Shown here: one piece after another, positions 61,801 through 64,000 of the stretch
How the letters are laid out: each line of letters starts with the position of its first letter
Numbering within the stretch: the first letter of the stretch is position 1
Notes under the pieces: model-generated
Told to the model about the DNA's origin: nothing
What the model saw: only the letters and a program-made list of their open reading frames with translations
The model's database searches: none
Program-made: the position numbers and the translations under genes
NCBI GenBank assembly: GCA_001936135.1
Contig: CP012809.1
Coordinates: 186,001-250,000 of the forward strand
Source: Saccharomycopsis fibuligera x Saccharomycopsis cf. fibuligera
Lineage: Eukaryota > Ascomycota > Saccharomycetes > Ascoideales > Saccharomycopsidaceae
Direction of reading: 5' to 3'
DNA length: 64,000 bases

Positions 61801-64000
61801 TACAAGCAAATCAACAGCAACGTCCAGGTGTTCCTCCACAAGTCGGCCCACCACCTCATGCTGGAGTTCCATTAAGTATTCCTCAAGGCACTCCTCAAGG
61901 CACTCCACAAGGTGTTCCACAAGGTGTTCCACAAGGTGTTCTACAAGGTGTTCCACAAGCTCCGTTAGCCGCACCAGTGCAAAAGTCCCCATATGCTCCT
62001 CAAGCTCAGCAAGTACATAGACAATCTCCATATGCTCCACCAACACAGTCAAACCAACAACAAGTACCACAGCAGTCGCCGTACGCTCCTCAGCAACAGC
62101 AGCAATTGTCGACGCCGTTAACGAGCAATAATGTGAAATTAAACAGTAATAAATATGGACCAAGCGCAAAACGCTTCAATTATGGGCCATCTTCAGCATC
62201 AAGTAGTAAATATGCCCCATCAATGAACCCTTCGGCTGCAGTGGCTGGTCCACCACCACATGTTGGTGCTCCTCATTTTCAGCAACAACAACAACAACAA
62301 CAGCAACAAGTACCATCAGGCCCACCAAGTTTAGTGGGTGGTCCAGCTGGATATGGTGCTTCACCAAGAATTTCTAATGGCTCTTTGATAAATGGAGGCC
62401 TTCCAAATGTCATTAAAAACAACGGTAATGTTGCTAGCAATAAATATGCTCCTTCACAAGGTCAAAGCGGTGGTCAATTTGAACCGCAATCCCAGCAACA
62501 GCAATTGCAGCAATCGGGATTTCCTCCAATTCCTCTATCTGCTGGAAACTCCTATGAGGCTGCTAATAATGGGAGCGCATATCCACAGCCACAAACTGCA
62601 TATGCTCCACCTCCTCAACGAGTACAACAATCTGACATTTTGCAGCCTGGGATGATAAATCAAAACCCTGCACCAATTAGTCTGGGTGATGCGCCAGTTG
62701 ATGCTTTGCCTGCTGGTGGTCCACCACCAATCACTAAAGGTACCTTGAAAAGGAAAAAATCAGTGGCCCCAACTGCAGCTCTCAATGATCCGTTTGGGTT
62801 CCCACTTGCTACTCCAGAAGCCGCAAACGCTCCAACTACCACTGCCTTAGCATCTAAATATGGACCAAAGAGTGGTGCTGCTACGACAAAGAAAAACAGG
62901 TCTGCTGTTCCAAGCATTACGGGCTCGCCGGTGCAGAACAGTATCTTCCAACCATCTTCTCCATTTAGTCCACATCAACAGGTTCCTTTCAATGCTGGGT
63001 CGGCCAGTATTACAAGTGGTGCTATCGCCAGTGGTTCTATTACTGGAACTGGCATTCCCGTATCATTACCAACTAGAAGAGAACCCATTGAATACTATCA
63101 AAGTCTTCAAATGCCAATTTTCAAGTTTTCGCAATCTGGTAATGTAGTAATTGTTAATTCTAACGAAGTCAGTGGCGCTTCTGCTGGATTCCAAGCACCA
63201 GCAATCGGATCCGAAGTGAAAGTTATGACCAAATCAGCAAAGGACATTTTAACCATTGAAGAGAAAGTCGACACATACCCAATTGACAAAAAGAAAGGTC
63301 ACTTGGAGAAATGGTTAACTGAAAAGATTAATATTCCTAGTTACGATAGTGAAAATTCTAATTTGATTTTGAAAATTTTTCGCGATATTATTGAGTCAAA
63401 TTACGATCCGTTAGTGTATTATAAAAAAGTTTCAAAGACACTCATCGACCATTTTGGATTTATTATCGGAAGTAATGCACAGTTTGAAAAAAATAGTTTT
63501 AAGGTTGTGAAAACTCATAACGTCAGTATTGATGCTGATTATTTGAGTGAAATATCTAAATCGTTGGTGAATAACACCACTGCTGAACTTGCTACTGCCA
63601 ATGGAGATTGGGCTACATCTTTGTTATATGCTAGCTTGTTCAATAAGGAAAAATTCTTGAGTGTTTGTGGTGATTTTGTTAACGCAACATTCAAAAATGA
63701 GCAAAACAAAGATAGCTTTTTGCTTTATTTGCTTTTTAAGAGTTTTATCAATGCACCTGAATTGTTAGCGATGCTATCCCAAAGAGAACAAGGGTTTTTG
63801 GATCAAAACTGGTTTCAATTGCTAGCTTATATTTTGAATTCGGTGACTGAGGCCAATTTACCAATGGTTCAAAGTATATTGGTGGAATATGGCAAATATT
63901 TCCAGCAAACGATGTCTACTGGAAACAAAGCGCAAATCAATTTTATTCTTGCGTTAGTTCCTATTGATTTGTTCAAGTTTGCCTCAAATAATGTATTATA
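58890..64000 (+). CDS. SEC16: COPII scaffold Sec16 (5' part, runs off window)
   Basis: Sec16 organises ER exit sites and scaffolds COPII coats. The first 1703 codons are present and the 3' end is cut by the window. Residues 1-220 are Ser/Asn-rich. Residues about 248-820 carry seven spaced copies of a (K/N)(L/I)DDIFG-type acidic motif. Residues about 950-1300 are Pro/Gln-rich with YAP/YGP repeats and a GVPQ tandem (nt about 61888-61958). The central conserved domain begins near residue 1398 (PIEYYQSLQMPIFKF). The helical ACE1 region follows (DWATSLLYASLFNKEKFLSV, about 1572) and continues to the edge. The reading frame is continuous from the ATG at 58890. The missing part should hold the rest of ACE1 and the Sec23-binding C-terminus (S. 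cerevisiae Sec16 is 2195 aa). Confidence 0.93.
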   Translation, partial: MADDFNSDSFFEQLAAEGVNFNNNQNHNSSTSTNNDNDNPLNSLSLSRSNSSNGLNISRTKSKSSSILSSKRSNSKSANASKRNSASGSASSSKRNSATNINGGIGTKRLGRSANSSSSSIAFNSNTAIENNSDSKSNTNANNDNIDYSNSSSGNTNIIVRTDNGESSKDGKIDNNETKDEELLQQNIPQQTRNESDNDHDSITAIATGKEPIIPQQQSVQEPESTTAPASESAAITDNTDLIVEDTKVDDLWGNDFDINEKSDELNAIFGNSNAAVNAEEGQHTKEEVSPEASQQNVDNTGSEPSEVKPLKTPQIPQAHQSEQPEAPGQLEKPDQAQQPQPQPDSVPVSEIKENTTTIVGQENYPTAAPKIARDIDNATTTQQLDEAFNKIDNLPITKQPEAEIQERQSEQEQEQSEDEAHVPVEEKPKLDDIFDNDSDGDLQIDEFPNFDPKEHLSEPKEETLPNAVADTDVNKEDLFQHDETNTKENINSSKSSINEAKRTIDDIFSGNDDIADDGEFDKIVRAQQSSEEENYVENKEVEEKVNGGKPQEDLTKSENQKNLPRASEVIANNESSSNIDDIFGRNDESTNDVDFEAIIGGQHEKSNFDDDEKDKEIIKKKSQKNATEPKVNQKITSTAPVSVNAEGTNADGKKNSSNIDDILGLQHEGQMHNDEFDQLFGAVQQEQSHQPQQDEGSAAHVQPQPVAENEPKPGSEPQSQLTAENESQPHSANHGSTNNNAVTTKIGSSKPGDTKTFSKLDDIFGSDDEDDEEELLIDEDQNHEEKKGVNEVVNTELTDDLKDTQVDALFNDETDFGNLIGDNEEEKKQSGNVDNNNNLEKKFGFLDDDDDDEILDDEILDDEAPTTQQQQQPITPQPQHQTLQKSKQNKYDPTVTTNSRGGSVRDSPAANRYNSRSYAPISVAPAPPASPAKKVKKKASNFFEELPLSMPGVKPRPSRAELKKQHQAALQANQQQRPGVPPQVGPPPHAGVPLSIPQGTPQGTPQGVPQGVPQGVLQGVPQAPLAAPVQKSPYAPQAQQVHRQSPYAPPTQSNQQQVPQQSPYAPQQQQQLSTPLTSNNVKLNSNKYGPSAKRFNYGPSSASSSKYAPSMNPSAAVAGPPPHVGAPHFQQQQQQQQQQVPSGPPSLVGGPAGYGASPRISNGSLINGGLPNVIKNNGNVASNKYAPSQGQSGGQFEPQSQQQQLQQSGFPPIPLSAGNSYEAANNGSAYPQPQTAYAPPPQRVQQSDILQPGMINQNPAPISLGDAPVDALPAGGPPPITKGTLKRKKSVAPTAALNDPFGFPLATPEAANAPTTTALASKYGPKSGAATTKKNRSAVPSITGSPVQNSIFQPSSPFSPHQQVPFNAGSASITSGAIASGSITGTGIPVSLPTRREPIEYYQSLQMPIFKFSQSGNVVIVNSNEVSGASAGFQAPAIGSEVKVMTKSAKDILTIEEKVDTYPIDKKKGHLEKWLTEKINIPSYDSENSNLILKIFRDIIESNYDPLVYYKKVSKTLIDHFGFIIGSNAQFEKNSFKVVKTHNVSIDADYLSEISKSLVNNTTAELATANGDWATSLLYASLFNKEKFLSVCGDFVNATFKNEQNKDSFLLYLLFKSFINAPELLAMLSQREQGFLDQNWFQLLAYILNSVTEANLPMVQSILVEYGKYFQQTMSTGNKAQINFILALVPIDLFKFASNNVL
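59631..61360 (+). repeat. Seven DDIFG-type motifs in Sec16 N-terminus
   Basis: Motif starts (nt, sequence): 59631 KVDDLWGND, 60177 KLDDIFDND, 60399 TIDDIFSGND, 60624 NIDDIFGRND, 60864 NIDDILGLQ, 61167 KLDDIFGSDD, 61305 QVDALFNDE. Most are followed 8-15 residues later by a second acidic-aromatic element (for example DEFPNF, EFDKI, DFEAI, EFDQLFG). Confidence 0.8.
61888..61958 (+). repeat. 12-bp tandem encoding G(T/V)PQ in SEC16
   Basis: About six 12-bp units (cctcaaggcact / ccacaaggtgtt) encode GTPQ/GVPQ in tandem, one unit with Leu for Pro. It is a probable length-variable tract. Confidence 0.8.

Noticed and set aside
63061-63120. Apparent frameshift in SEC16 near 63.08 kb
   Set aside because: Recounting shows the conserved PIEYYQ segment is in the same frame as the ATG at 58890.

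Overview
The window is nuclear DNA of a budding yeast, almost certainly of the CUG-Ser1 clade (Candida/Debaryomyces relatives). Genes are mostly intronless and separated by AT-rich spacers with long poly-A/T runs. Two short introns carry yeast-type splice signals. CTG codons behave as serine in the window's own data: in the two SNQ2-like paralogues, CTG in one copy twice aligns with a serine codon (TCT, AGC) in the other, and an Msn2/4-like factor has six consecutive CTG codons in an Asn/Ser-rich stretch. Leucines read from CTG should therefore be taken as serine (translation table 12).

Layout: (1) 1-3.6 kb, two unrecognised proteins, one with a C-terminal Cys/His cluster. (2) 4-15.3 kb, a tandem pair of SNQ2-type PDR/ABCG drug-efflux pumps. 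The downstream copy is full length (1500 aa). The upstream copy has an intact frame but lacks about 176 residues covering TM5, the large external loop and TM6 of the first membrane domain. Parts of both nucleotide-binding domains are near-identical at DNA level between the copies, as expected from gene conversion. (3) 16.7-29 kb, metabolic and wall genes: a secreted GH18 chitinase (CHT3/CTS1 type), peroxisomal 3-ketoacyl-CoA thiolase POT1 with a PTS2, ammonium transporter/sensor MEP2, and uracil-catabolism gene URC4. (4) 30-43 kb, housekeeping genes: SHE9/MDM33 (mitochondrial inner membrane), TFB5 (TFIIH, with an intron), RCH1 (SLC10A7-like), ARP9 (SWI/SNF and RSC), CSE4 (centromeric histone H3), BOS1 (ER-Golgi SNARE, with an intron directly after the ATG). 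(5) 43.5-54.8 kb, a giant EIS1-like eisosome protein and an Msn2/Msn4-type zinc-finger stress regulator. (6) 55.7-64 kb, a membrane-anchored DUF3445 protein and the 5' part of SEC16, which runs off the window.

RCH1, ARP9, EIS1 and the Msn2-like gene correspond to the S. cerevisiae YMR031C-YMR037C neighbourhood, so this is a conserved ancestral block with CSE4-BOS1 sitting where HOF1 lies in S. cerevisiae. No rRNA, convincing tRNA, transposon or CRISPR was seen. The most unusual items are the internally deleted, partly homogenised SNQ2 copy, a short inverted-repeat element around 20.2 kb, a repeated DDIFG-type motif in the Sec16 N-terminus, and the oversized Eis1-like protein.
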